Below are positions 1 to 8,718 of a DNA stretch of 64,000 bases, piece after piece. Source of the stretch: Alphaproteobacteria bacterium. Lineage in GTDB: Bacteria; Pseudomonadota; Alphaproteobacteria; Micavibrionales; Micavibrionaceae. Below the pieces are notes generated by a model. It worked only from the letters and a program-made list of their open reading frames with translations. It was not told the DNA's origin and made no database searches. Location of the stretch: NCBI GenBank assembly GCA_002401965.1, contig NVUR01000003.1:51738-115737 (forward strand), given 5' to 3'. Within the stretch, counting starts at the first letter, position 1, and each line of letters starts with the position of its first letter. Both the position numbers and the translations under genes were made by a program.

Positions 1-1
1 T

Positions 2-385
2 GAGCATTTAAAGTCTGATTATGTTTTATTTGAAACTCTTGAATATCCTGACAAAAAAGCATATGTCCTTGAATATGAAACGCCCGAGGGTAAAACTAAA
101 AGGCTATATCGGTATTTGTTTGTCGATTTTGACGATAATTTTCTCTATGAGATATCATTTGGTACGTATGATTTTACAACCAAGGTGGATCAAGAAATGG
201 GTAATATAGGAGACGATGAGCGTCTTTATCATCTTGATGTGTATTGTCCAGATCGTGAGGACGATAATGGTGTTCCTATGTGGGGCAGTCATACAACGCT
301 TGGATTTTTCAGTGTTCCGATGGAATTAGAGAAATTAACAAAAACGATTTATGATAAAGAAAAAGGTCAAATACGCTGTAAATAG
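2..385 (+). CDS. hypothetical protein (5' truncated by window edge)
   Basis: The frame is open from base 2 to a TAG at 385, so the ORF-track start (TTG at 116) is only an internal codon and the gene enters from the left. The visible 127 residues are acidic and rich in Tyr, Asp and Glu, with no membrane segment or motif I recognise. It ends 23 bp before atpC on the same strand. It does not resemble the C-terminus of AtpD, the usual neighbour of atpC. Function unknown; the reading frame is credible because of its length and tight spacing to atpC. Confidence 0.6.
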   Translation, partial: EHLKSDYVLFETLEYPDKKAYVLEYETPEGKTKRLYRYLFVDFDDNFLYEISFGTYDFTTKVDQEMGNIGDDERLYHLDVYCPDREDDNGVPMWGSHTTLGFFSVPMELEKLTKTIYDKEKGQIRCK

Positions 386-408
386 CGTTGAATTAAAGGT
401 ATAAAAAT

Positions 409-825
409 ATGGCAAATGCACAAACAATCAATTTCGAACTGGTATCACCTGAAGCTAAGCTGGTGTCAGAGCCGATGTATCTGGTGGAAGTGCCGGGTGA
501 TGACGGTGCGTTTGGCGTTGCGGTGGGGCATTGTTCTTTGGTGTCTTCTTTGCGTGCGGGCGTTGTGCGTTTGCATAAGGAACAAGGTACAAGTAATGTT
601 CGTGAAATCTTTATCGCAGGTGGTTTTGCCGATGTAACAGCCGAGAGCTGTACCATTTTGGCGGAAGAGGCTATTGATGTGAAGGATTTGAACAAGGAAA
701 GCCTTGAGCAACACCTCTCTGATTTGGCAGAAGATCTTGGGATGTCTGAAGAAGCAGAAGACAAGGCGCGTGTGCAGGCTAAAATTACTCTGACACAGGC
801 TAAACTAAACGCTGTTTCTGTTTAA
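409..825 (+). CDS. atpC: F1F0 ATP synthase subunit epsilon
   Basis: The 138-residue product matches the epsilon subunit of F1 ATP synthase in length and pattern. An N-terminal beta-sandwich (about residues 6-86) holds the typical VPGDDGAFGVAVGH and GGFADV stretches, followed by a short helical tail. Epsilon links the gamma shaft to the c-ring on the cytoplasmic side of the membrane and can inhibit ATP hydrolysis. The start ATG has a modest AAAGGT site about 10 bp upstream. Oddly, the gene directly upstream is an orphan, not atpD, so the canonical atpHAGDC order is either interrupted or atpC lies apart from the rest. Confidence 0.95.
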   Translation: MANAQTINFELVSPEAKLVSEPMYLVEVPGDDGAFGVAVGHCSLVSSLRAGVVRLHKEQGTSNVREIFIAGGFADVTAESCTILAEEAIDVKDLNKESLEQHLSDLAEDLGMSEEAEDKARVQAKITLTQAKLNAVSV

Positions 826-840
826 TTTTATTCTGATTTA

Positions 841-1437
841 TTATGGCGCGGGGTCTGGTTCTTCTGACCATAAGTTGAGAAATTGGAACATGTTACCGTT
901 GTCACTATCTGGGTTATTTTGTTGGCCATGTTCATGCGGTTGGTCGTATGTTGGGTTTAGTACAATGCTTGCACGGCGCACTTGATCTGGCGTATTTCCG
1001 AATTCTTTGCTCAGTGGTGTGCAATTCTCACCATTTCCGTATAAATCCATAAATTGCTCTTGTGGAACATAACGTTCCATAAGGGCATCTCTAACAGCGC
1101 CCATGCGGCGATAAGATAAAGCGAAGTTATCCTTGCTTTTGTCGGTGCTGCTGCATCCTATAATCTCGAACGTGTCACCACTTTTAACGAGGTAGTCGGC
1201 AACGTCCCATAAATGCTGGTCATGTTCTGACCCTAAATCATCTTCATTGATGTTAAAAAAGAATGTTAGTGCGGGTGGCTCGCGTTTGATTGTACCCATA
1301 ACTTCTTCAGTTGCAGGGGAGGACATTATTTGCGGTTCTTTTTCGATTTTTTCTTCGCCGTTCGAGGCAAAACATCCCGTAAGAACTATTGTAATAGCTA
1401 ATGCAGATGCGGCATTTGCAAAACTTTTTTCTGGCAT
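841..1437 (-). CDS. OmpA-like domain lipoprotein
   Basis: A 198-residue exported lipoprotein. The signal peptide ends in the lipobox LTGC with the lipidated Cys at residue 22. The central part (about 60-165) reads as a divergent OmpA-C/peptidoglycan-associated fold: a 'FFFNINEDDL' strand, a 'FEIIGCSSTDKSKDN' region at the place of the usual G-x-T-D/S motif, then 'YRRMGAVRDALM', where OmpA has L-S-x-x-R-A-x-x-V. The usual peptidoglycan-binding Asp/Arg pattern is only partly kept. ATG 1437 is preferred over the TTG at 1443. It is convergent with atpC, with only 15 bp between them. A role in anchoring the outer membrane to the wall is inferred. Confidence 0.7.
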   Translation of the reverse strand: MPEKSFANAASALAITIVLTGCFASNGEEKIEKEPQIMSSPATEEVMGTIKREPPALTFFFNINEDDLGSEHDQHLWDVADYLVKSGDTFEIIGCSSTDKSKDNFALSYRRMGAVRDALMERYVPQEQFMDLYGNGENCTPLSKEFGNTPDQVRRASIVLNPTYDQPHEHGQQNNPDSDNGNMFQFLNLWSEEPDPAP

Positions 1438-1538
1438 AATCAATAGCGCTCTATCATCAAATGAAGTGACTAGTTCAAAGTACAGAGTTTTTGTTTTTAT
1501 GTCAAACTAAAATATACCGAAAGTTTGTGCGAGAATGA

Positions 1539-2939
1539 TTATTTAGACTCTGTGTGAAAGGATTGAAAAATTGCTTCGGCTTTATCTAGCGTTTCTTGAT
1601 ATTCATCTTCGGGGTTTGAATCTGCAACGATGCCACCGCCTACTTGCAAGCTGACTCGATCATTATCGTAGGTTAGGGTGCGTATAAGGATGTTGGTGTC
1701 CATTGTATCATCAAACCCGATATAGCCCATAGAGCCACAATAGGCGGCGCGGCGCGTTGGTTCCAGCTCTTCAATGATCTCCATCGCGCGGATTTTCGGT
1801 GCGCCTGTTATTGATCCTCCGGGGAAGCAGGCACGTAACAGGTCAATCGCGGTTTTGTTATGCTCTAATTGTCCGTGAATGGTTGAGACAAGGTGGTGGA
1901 CGCTGGCAAAGGTTTCCAGCTTACATAAACCGGTGACCTTGATGGAGTGCGCCTCACACACACGCGACAGATCATTACGCAATAAATCCACAATCATTGT
2001 GTTTTCTGCATTATCTTTTTCGCTGGATTGTAAGTCCTGTTTATAGGCGCGGTCTTTGGTATGATCTTTAACATGTGGACGTGTGCCTTTAATCGGGCAG
2101 GTTTCGACCTGTTTATCACGTAGCGTTATAAAGCGTTCGGGCGAGGAGGAAGATATCTTGATATCCCCGATATTCATATAGGTTGAAAATGGCGCAGGGT
2201 TAATTTTACGCATATTGAGGTAATGGATAAAGGGATCAAAATTTTCGGGTAAATTTGCATCAAAGCGTTGTGCCAGATTAGCTTGGAAAATATCCCCATC
2301 ATGGATGTAATCGACAACTTTCTGGACGTACCTCATGTAATCTTGTGGCTCAAAATTTGCTGTCCAGTTCAGGTCATGTTGTTGGTATTGTGGCGTATCA
2401 TATTCTTGTGAAAATTGATCTATTAGGAAGCTGCATTTCTTATGGGCTTCATCTTTGTTGCGGGCATGGGTGAATATATAGGTTTTTCTGAGTAGGGCAT
2501 CATGTGCCAAGACCTGATCGTAAATACCGACAGCCATATCGGGGATATTCGTGTTATTTGCTGCCGTTTCGGGGAGTTCTTCGAAATACCGCCCTAAATC
2601 ATACCCAAACAAGCCAGCCGCCCCGCCTTGGAAAGGGGGCATGTTGGGGATATGTATTGTTTTTTCGACCCAAGATGTCATACGTGATTGCAAAATAGTG
2701 AGAGGATCACCAGTAAGGGAGAGCTTTTGTTCCCAGTTTGTGAGGGTTATATCGCCGTCTTTTACATGGATTGTCTCAATCGGGTTGCACATGACAAAGC
2801 TGTAGCGGCTGTTTGAATGTTTTCTATCAGAACTATCCAGAAGTAAACTGTAGGGCAAATGCTTTACCGCAAGAAAGGCCTTGAGATAGTCGATACCGGT
2901 AACATCGCGAATAAATGGTTTCATTGAGGTTTCAAACAT
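1539..2939 (-). CDS. pabB: aminodeoxychorismate synthase component I
   Basis: A 466-residue chorismate-binding enzyme of the TrpE/PabB family. PabB, with a glutamine amidotransferase partner, converts chorismate to 4-amino-4-deoxychorismate for folate synthesis. The sequence carries PIKGTRP with Lys near residue 284, the catalytic Lys typical of PabB (anthranilate synthases have Ala there). It also has the SSSPERF motif, the CFPGGSITGAPK block and a C-terminal GGGIVADS. The N-terminal half contains FQGGAAGLFGYDLGR, also typical. The gene is monocistronic and divergent from a small orphan. An alternative ATG at 2924 would shorten it by five residues. No PabA or PabC gene is visible nearby. Confidence 0.93.
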   Translation of the reverse strand: MFETSMKPFIRDVTGIDYLKAFLAVKHLPYSLLLDSSDRKHSNSRYSFVMCNPIETIHVKDGDITLTNWEQKLSLTGDPLTILQSRMTSWVEKTIHIPNMPPFQGGAAGLFGYDLGRYFEELPETAANNTNIPDMAVGIYDQVLAHDALLRKTYIFTHARNKDEAHKKCSFLIDQFSQEYDTPQYQQHDLNWTANFEPQDYMRYVQKVVDYIHDGDIFQANLAQRFDANLPENFDPFIHYLNMRKINPAPFSTYMNIGDIKISSSSPERFITLRDKQVETCPIKGTRPHVKDHTKDRAYKQDLQSSEKDNAENTMIVDLLRNDLSRVCEAHSIKVTGLCKLETFASVHHLVSTIHGQLEHNKTAIDLLRACFPGGSITGAPKIRAMEIIEELEPTRRAAYCGSMGYIGFDDTMDTNILIRTLTYDNDRVSLQVGGGIVADSNPEDEYQETLDKAEAIFQSFHTESK

Positions 2940-3038
2940 TGTGTGTGTGGGTAAGGTTGCAGTATAGAATTACTTGCTATAAAAGCACAAACTTTGCTAG
3001 AATTACTATCCACAATATCTGATATATTGAGTAGCATA

Positions 3039-3623
3039 ATGGACAAGAACTTAGTTAAAAATAACCATTTTCCTTCTATAGAGCGGGGGTTTATGAATTT
3101 CACTGCTAAGGATCCTTTGCCAAATATCAAGGTAAGTGATGTTGGGTTGAATAATGCATTGACGCGTGTGTATGAGGATGCAACGGCAGGTGAGCATAAA
3201 GTGGCGATGGATAATGTCGCGGAGGATATGCACAATCAGTTTATAACAATATTGGATAGTATATGTTTTCCTTATGATAGTGCGGATAGCCAGATAAAAT
3301 CTATAACCCAGCAAAAAAATAGAGGTGGGCAGAATAATGTGCCTATTTCGCGGCGTGTGACAAGCCTGAGCGCGCTTTGTGATACCGCTATTCAGATTGC
3401 AAAAGGGTATGAAGATATTGGTTATGAAATGGATGGTGGCGTGGCGGAGTATTATCTTACGAAGATACATTTGGCAAAAGCGCGCTTGAATTTTGAGATA
3501 GGAAAGGTTGGAGATATTGTTGTAGAGGGGCTTAATCCTGATATGTTGTATCTTGAAACATTGGCCGCAAAGTCAAAAGATTTTAAGGGTTTTGTTGGTT
3601 TTGATCGTGATAATGATCTTTGA
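3039..3623 (+). CDS. hypothetical protein
   Basis: A 194-residue predicted cytoplasmic protein with no signal peptide, membrane segment or family motif I recognise. I chose ATG 3039 over the track's TTG at 2994, since the intervening residues look like noise. The sequence is mostly helical in character, for example around 'SALCDTAIQIAKGYEDIGYEM'. It starts about 100 bp upstream of pabB on the opposite strand and runs into dinG head-to-head with a 4-bp gap. Coding is supported by length and by sense-biased codon use; function unknown. Confidence 0.6.
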   Translation: MDKNLVKNNHFPSIERGFMNFTAKDPLPNIKVSDVGLNNALTRVYEDATAGEHKVAMDNVAEDMHNQFITILDSICFPYDSADSQIKSITQQKNRGGQNNVPISRRVTSLSALCDTAIQIAKGYEDIGYEMDGGVAEYYLTKIHLAKARLNFEIGKVGDIVVEGLNPDMLYLETLAAKSKDFKGFVGFDRDNDL

Positions 3624-3627
3624 TTTT

Positions 3628-6426
3628 TTAGCTTTTATTATGAAACGCTCTGATTTGCTGAACAACATCACTTAAACCTGTTTTTATAATCTCCGTATCT
3701 TCGGGGAATGCGCCGTGTAGGCGTGAGGGTAACATTGAGTCTAACATCACAAATATACCCCGATCATCGGCGCGGCGGATCAATCTGCCGAAGGCTTGCT
3801 TTAGTTTGAGGCGGGTGATCATCTCGTCATAGCGGCGTTTGCCGAAGGCTTCGCGGCGGGCTTTGTGCAAGATGGTTGGGCGTGGCCACGGGACGCGATC
3901 AAACACCAATAAACGCAGCGACTCGCCCGGCACATCGACGCCATCACGCACCGCGTCTGTTCCCAATAAACATGAGTTTACATCATCGCGGAAAATATCG
4001 ATCAGCGTGCCGGTATCCATATCATCCATATGTTGCCCGTAAAGTGTGATGCCTTCTTTCTCCAGAGGCAGGGCGATTTGCCCATGTATGGCGCGCAGGC
4101 GTTGCACGGCGGTGAACAGGCCAAGTGCGCCGCCGTTACTTGCGGTGAAGAGGGCGCGATAGGCCGCAGAGACTTGCCCTAAATCATTCTTATTCACGTC
4201 ATTGACGATAAAGACCTTTGTGTTTTCCGCATAATTAAAGGGCGAGGTAAAGCTGCTTTTATGTGGCTGGGTTGTCAGGTATTTCGCGCCTGTACGCTCA
4301 AACGCGGTTTGCCAGTCTAATTCGTCGTCATCTGTATGATCTTTTAATGTGGCGGAGGTCACCGCCATGCCATGGACATGCGGGCGGACGCTGGCGGTGA
4401 AGGGCTTCATTGGGTCGGCATAATGGCGATAAATGCCGACATCTACGGATTTTCCGTCGATGCGCTCAACTTCCATCCAGTCGACAAAACCATCTGCTTT
4501 GTGGGCTTGTTGTTCTTTGTCTTTTTCCTCCAGAGTATCCAGCATCGCGATCCAGCTTTTTAAGGTCATCGCGCCGCGTCGCTCCAGTGATACGCTCAAC
4601 GTGTCTAGTCGTCTGCGGATATCCGCGTCCATTTCCCCTTGATCGTCGACCAAGCGTTTAATCATAATTTTGGATAGGGCGTTGATTGGTTTTAACAATG
4701 CGGCCAGCGCGGTTTTCAGATTTGCGCATGCTTCTAACGCCGCGTCATCTACGGGATGTAATGCCGTTTCAATGGAGTAGGGTGTATCCGTTCCTTGCGC
4801 GCGGGCATAAGCCAGACGGTAAATCTGCATCAGGAATTCTTCGGTGGGGCCGTTTGGTAGGTTATCTTTGAATCTGCGGCTCCACCCCATACCGCATAGT
4901 GCGTTTGCGTGGTGCAATATATCCTGTAAGGCGTGTTCGGCTTCTTCATCACCGGTGATTAAATCTTCTATGCGGCGCTTTAATCCGCGGCCACGGCCTT
5001 TGTTATTGCCCTCCACACCCAAAATCCAGCGGCGTAACTCGGCAGTTTCGCGCGCGGTTAAATGTGCGGAAAAGGCGCTGTCTGCGGCGTCGAATAAATG
5101 ATGCCCTTCGTCAAAAATATAGCGTGTTGGCAGGTTTTCCAAAGGCGATGACATGGCGGATTGAATCATGACCAGCGCATGGTTGGCGATGATGATGCGC
5201 GCGCGTTTTGCTTTGCGGATAGAGCGTTCAACAAAGCACCGATGGTAATGATCGCAGGCGGAGAATATGCATTCCCCCCGTCGATCCGCTAGCCCGTACG
5301 TGTTGGCCATGCCCAGCAATCCCGCCAGCCAGCCGGGAAAGTCATTGCCTGACAAATCGCCGTCTTTGGTGGAGGCCGCCCAACGCACCATGATGCCTGC
5401 CGCAATGGCGTGGCGCGGGGTATGTGTTAGAGCGGCGCCTGCTGATAAATCCTCTAAATTCAGCAAACACAGATAATTCTCGCGTCCTTTACGAACGGCG
5501 ACATAGGCGTTTTTGACCTCGGGATGTGGGTAGAGGCGATCCAGTTCGCTGTCGATTTGGCGTTGCAGATTTTTGGTGTAGGTTGAAATCCAGACCGCGC
5601 CTTCATTCTTTTCTGCCCAAACACTGGCGGGCGCAAGATAGCCTAGGGTCTTTCCAATGCCTGTGCCTGCCTCGGCCAGAACGATGTGCGGGTTTTCATC
5701 TTCGCGCATCGGTTCGAACATTGCGCGCATGGCGTTGCTGTATGATTTTTGCTGTGGCCTGATTTCTGCGGTGGTGTCTCCGACATTGAGGAGTTCCTCC
5801 AGCTTTTCAGAGGCTTCGCTTTCACTGACACCGTGATGGGATGGTGGAGGCTCCGGCGCGTCTTCTGCCCATTCGGGGAGATGCTTCCAGACGTTTAGTG
5901 CAGTTTTGGAAAAGACCTCTTCCTGTGGGTCATACTCTTGCCCAAGTGCAGAGAATATGAAATGCGCCCAAGGCCAGCCCTTGCCCTTTAAGCCCATAAT
6001 GCCTGCGATTTTAAGCGGATTTGCTTTATCGCCGAGTGTGTCTTTTTGTAAATCCTGCAACAAAGTACGGCTGATGTCCATGAGGGTGAAGGGGTAATCC
6101 TCGAACGCCTCGGGAACGGATAGCCCCAAAGCGCGCGTCAAACCCACAGGGGTGGGGACGCAGAACTTGGTCGGGTGAACGAAGGCAAACAGCTCCAGCA
6201 CGTCAAAGGTATAAAATTCGTCATAGCCAAGGCGTTTCTTGGTATGTGGTGCATGGCAGACCAGCGCGGTTTTGTTATAGAGCAGGGCTTGTGCATCTTG
6301 ATGGGACAGGGTTTGCAGTTCTCCCTCATCGCTTAAAATCACACACTCACGCGCATTGGCGACAATTGCCGGAATATCCGGCAGGGAAATTTTTGCGGGG
6401 GTGGGAATCGTTTGCTCTGCACTCAT
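3628..6426 (-). CDS. dinG: DinG-family ATP-dependent DNA helicase
   Basis: A 932-residue superfamily 2 helicase of the DinG/XPD type (5'-3' iron-sulfur helicases). Walker A is AEAGTGIGKT (Lys near 259). The DEAH-type box is DEGH in 'RYIFDEGHH'. Between them, Cys residues in 'NYLCLLN' and 'GECIFSACDHYHRCF' probably bind a 4Fe-4S cluster. The C-terminal motor motifs include 'VTSATLKD' and 'QAFGRLIRRADDRG'. The first ~220 residues form an extra domain ('LVCHAPHTKKRLGYDEFYTF') that looks degenerate relative to an exonuclease and is characteristic of alphaproteobacterial homologues as I remember them. Likely role: unwinding R-loops, D-loops or damaged DNA. The symbol is a family-level assignment. 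Confidence 0.88.
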   Translation of the reverse strand: MSAEQTIPTPAKISLPDIPAIVANARECVILSDEGELQTLSHQDAQALLYNKTALVCHAPHTKKRLGYDEFYTFDVLELFAFVHPTKFCVPTPVGLTRALGLSVPEAFEDYPFTLMDISRTLLQDLQKDTLGDKANPLKIAGIMGLKGKGWPWAHFIFSALGQEYDPQEEVFSKTALNVWKHLPEWAEDAPEPPPSHHGVSESEASEKLEELLNVGDTTAEIRPQQKSYSNAMRAMFEPMREDENPHIVLAEAGTGIGKTLGYLAPASVWAEKNEGAVWISTYTKNLQRQIDSELDRLYPHPEVKNAYVAVRKGRENYLCLLNLEDLSAGAALTHTPRHAIAAGIMVRWAASTKDGDLSGNDFPGWLAGLLGMANTYGLADRRGECIFSACDHYHRCFVERSIRKAKRARIIIANHALVMIQSAMSSPLENLPTRYIFDEGHHLFDAADSAFSAHLTARETAELRRWILGVEGNNKGRGRGLKRRIEDLITGDEEAEHALQDILHHANALCGMGWSRRFKDNLPNGPTEEFLMQIYRLAYARAQGTDTPYSIETALHPVDDAALEACANLKTALAALLKPINALSKIMIKRLVDDQGEMDADIRRRLDTLSVSLERRGAMTLKSWIAMLDTLEEKDKEQQAHKADGFVDWMEVERIDGKSVDVGIYRHYADPMKPFTASVRPHVHGMAVTSATLKDHTDDDELDWQTAFERTGAKYLTTQPHKSSFTSPFNYAENTKVFIVNDVNKNDLGQVSAAYRALFTASNGGALGLFTAVQRLRAIHGQIALPLEKEGITLYGQHMDDMDTGTLIDIFRDDVNSCLLGTDAVRDGVDVPGESLRLLVFDRVPWPRPTILHKARREAFGKRRYDEMITRLKLKQAFGRLIRRADDRGIFVMLDSMLPSRLHGAFPEDTEIIKTGLSDVVQQIRAFHNKS

Positions 6427-6494
6427 TTATTGTTTGTATCAGATAGGCGGGTTTCTTTGAATTAAATCTTGCAAATTAGGCTAATCTCTCAGGA

Positions 6495-6683
6495 CTAATG
6501 TCGTTGATTGGGGCGAGTGTGCCACGATATTACCCAATCCCCATTTTCATCAAAGGCCATTGAATACCATTGTTCATCTTTTGTTATTTCGGGCAAAACA
6601 CCTGTAAACCATAGAAAGAATAGAAGGGCAGGTACGATTATCCAGAATAGCAAAACAGATTTTTGTTCTCGCTGGTCATTCAT
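6495..6683 (-). CDS. small single-pass membrane protein
   Basis: A 62-residue product if translation starts at ATG 6683 (the track begins at a TTG further up). Residues ~10-32 form a clear hydrophobic helix (LLFWIIVPALLFFLWF), followed by a short polar tail containing 'WYSMAFDENGDWVISWHTR'. No family recognised. It sits alone between dinG and mscS on the same strand. The hydrophobic helix and a GGAA-like ribosome site support it being real, but short ORFs are uncertain. Confidence 0.45.
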   Translation of the reverse strand: MNDQREQKSVLLFWIIVPALLFFLWFTGVLPEITKDEQWYSMAFDENGDWVISWHTRPNQRH

Positions 6684-6765
6684 GGGTATATAATTCCAGT
6701 TATTAAAATACAATATTTTACATGGTCAGTCGCGCTTCAGACTATTATTTATAAATAGCTATGGT

Positions 6766-7935
6766 TTATTTCTCCGGCGGAGTGAAGATCTCCGGATCGC
6801 TGCCTGTTGGCATGCTTTCCAGATAGATGGATTGTGATGGGAAGGCGAAGCTTGTTCCTACTTTTTCCTCAACAATTTCTTTAATTACCAGCGCGAATTC
6901 TTCCTTAACCGCCAGCCATTCACCCCAATTAGTTGTTTTGGTGAAACAATAAATCATGAAATCAATAGAAGAGTCATTGAAACTGTCCAGTCTTACAAAA
7001 GTAGAGACCTTAGGCGGCTTTTCAAAATCATCACAGGTGGCAAGGTAATTCGCAATTTCATCGCGGATTAAGGTGAGTTGCTCTCGCGTTGTGCTGTATG
7101 TGACACCAATTTTCCAGTAAATACGGCGATTTGTCATGCGGCTGAAATTTGTAACAACGGCATCGGATAGTTCAGAGTTCGGGACATAGACAGGGGCTTT
7201 GTCAAAACGGCGGACACGGGTGGAGCGAAAGCCGATTTCCTCAACTGTCCCTTCGACGATACCGTCAACCTTAATCCAGTCACCAGGGTAGAAGCGTTTT
7301 TCTGCGATAACGGTCAAGCCGCCAATCAGGTTTTTGAACAGATCTTGCGCGCCCAAAGCGATGGCAACACCAAACAAGCCAACTCCGCCCAAGAGTGGAC
7401 CAATAGCAATGCCCCAAATTTCTAAAATAACGGCAGCACCAATGAAAAAAACCAGAACCTTCAGGAATTTGAAAATCCAGACAGTCATGACTTTTGTTAA
7501 GAGCTTTTCGAGCTTTCTTGAAATGTGTTGAATGGGATCAAGAGCGCGATGCAATGCCCAGAAAATAGTGAAAGCGATCATGGATCGGATTAGGCGGGTT
7601 AAAAATTCGGCAACGATGCCGTCAAATTCTAAGGCTTGGGCGGCAAAGAACAAGCCCATAATGATGGGGATAAAGCGGACAGGGGGCAGCAGGGCTTCGA
7701 TAATTTTGTCATCAAGATCGGTGTTGGATTTTTTTGTCCAGAGGTGCAGTGTGTGTAGTATATACTTACTGAGAACACCGCGCAGGATTAGAAATATACT
7801 GAAAATTCCTATCGCTACAATAATCTGTCCGATATCAATACCAAGAAATCCATTGTTCCAGACATCAACAACTTCTGCCCAAAAGTTACTTGCTTGTTCT
7901 GTTACTAACTTAGGGGATTCTTGTTTATCCGCCAT
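6766..7935 (-). CDS. MscS-family mechanosensitive ion channel
   Basis: A 389-residue inner-membrane protein. Three or more N-terminal hydrophobic helices are followed by the conserved MscS pore-and-beta region: 'LGGVGLFGVAIALGAQDLFKNLIGG', then 'YPGDWIKVDGIVEGTVEEIGFRSTRVR' and 'VYVPNSELSDAVVTNFSR'. This Gly/Ala-rich helix plus beta domain is the family signature. Such channels open under membrane tension and release solutes on osmotic downshock. The C-terminal cytoplasmic alpha/beta domain is present and the protein is longer than E. coli MscS (286 aa) through its N-terminal membrane part. The gene is monocistronic with a GGAGAAAAT-type ribosome site. Confidence 0.92.
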   Translation of the reverse strand: MADKQESPKLVTEQASNFWAEVVDVWNNGFLGIDIGQIIVAIGIFSIFLILRGVLSKYILHTLHLWTKKSNTDLDDKIIEALLPPVRFIPIIMGLFFAAQALEFDGIVAEFLTRLIRSMIAFTIFWALHRALDPIQHISRKLEKLLTKVMTVWIFKFLKVLVFFIGAAVILEIWGIAIGPLLGGVGLFGVAIALGAQDLFKNLIGGLTVIAEKRFYPGDWIKVDGIVEGTVEEIGFRSTRVRRFDKAPVYVPNSELSDAVVTNFSRMTNRRIYWKIGVTYSTTREQLTLIRDEIANYLATCDDFEKPPKVSTFVRLDSFNDSSIDFMIYCFTKTTNWGEWLAVKEEFALVIKEIVEEKVGTSFAFPSQSIYLESMPTGSDPEIFTPPEK

Positions 7936-8043
7936 GGTAATTTTCTCCTGCTTATAGAATTCAGAATGGCAGGGTAATGGTTCAATGCCTGAGAAGCAAG
8001 AGGGCTGTTTTGTTAAAATAGTTTTAGAGGGAGAAGGTAAGGG

Positions 8044-8553
8044 TTATGCCGATCCCCAGAAAGATTTGAAAAGGTTAGCGAGGCTAAAGCGATTAAAGTT
8101 TGCTTTTAGATGTAATTTTAATGCGGCGTTTCTTAAGGCTATTTTGTAATTAGGCCCAATACCGACGGTGCCGTCTTTCATCGTGACGATGGAGAGGTTG
8201 CCCTTACCGTTAGGGCCCGCGATAACGGCACTTTCGGCGACCATATTTCCCTCTAAAGAGCGAGAGCGTTTGGCATTGAAGCCAGGGTAATCCCGCATAA
8301 CGTGCGCTTCATGGGTTAAACCCATATCATATTCTCGTTCGTCTAGTCCTTGCCAGAGGAGGCGTCTTCCATCTTCAGCCTGTTGATATCTGTATTTTCC
8401 AAGCATAAGAACCGCGCCAATGCTCAATTCTTTGTTTATTGCTCTAAATTCTGAAGGTGAGTAATGTGTTTTTCCCATGCAAAAACTTTCGAACGTACTG
8501 ACGTTGTTTAGGATTTTTTTTGCTGTGGGGCGCGCATTTTCAATATTAAGCAT
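8044..8553 (-). CDS. hypothetical protein
   Basis: A 169-residue predicted soluble, basic protein with no signal peptide or transmembrane helix. The C-terminal half ('GNLSIVTMKDGTVGIGPNYKIALRNAALKLHLKANF') has an alternating beta/alpha pattern. I recognise no family. It stands alone between mscS and lysS on the same strand, with about 100-165 bp of non-coding DNA on each side. Coding is supported by length and by absence of competing ORFs. Confidence 0.6.
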   Translation of the reverse strand: MLNIENARPTAKKILNNVSTFESFCMGKTHYSPSEFRAINKELSIGAVLMLGKYRYQQAEDGRRLLWQGLDEREYDMGLTHEAHVMRDYPGFNAKRSRSLEGNMVAESAVIAGPNGKGNLSIVTMKDGTVGIGPNYKIALRNAALKLHLKANFNRFSLANLFKSFWGSA

Positions 8554-8718
8554 AAAATTTTTACTCTTTAAGTTAAATTTTCAGTTATTTTTAATGTAAA
8601 TGCCTTCCCTACACTATGCGTGTTTAGGAACGCTATAGTATTCATAATACTGTGCGTGTACTTAAAATTTACTTAAAATTTGAACTAATTTTTACGAAAA
8701 CTTGTTTCAAAAGCGGTT

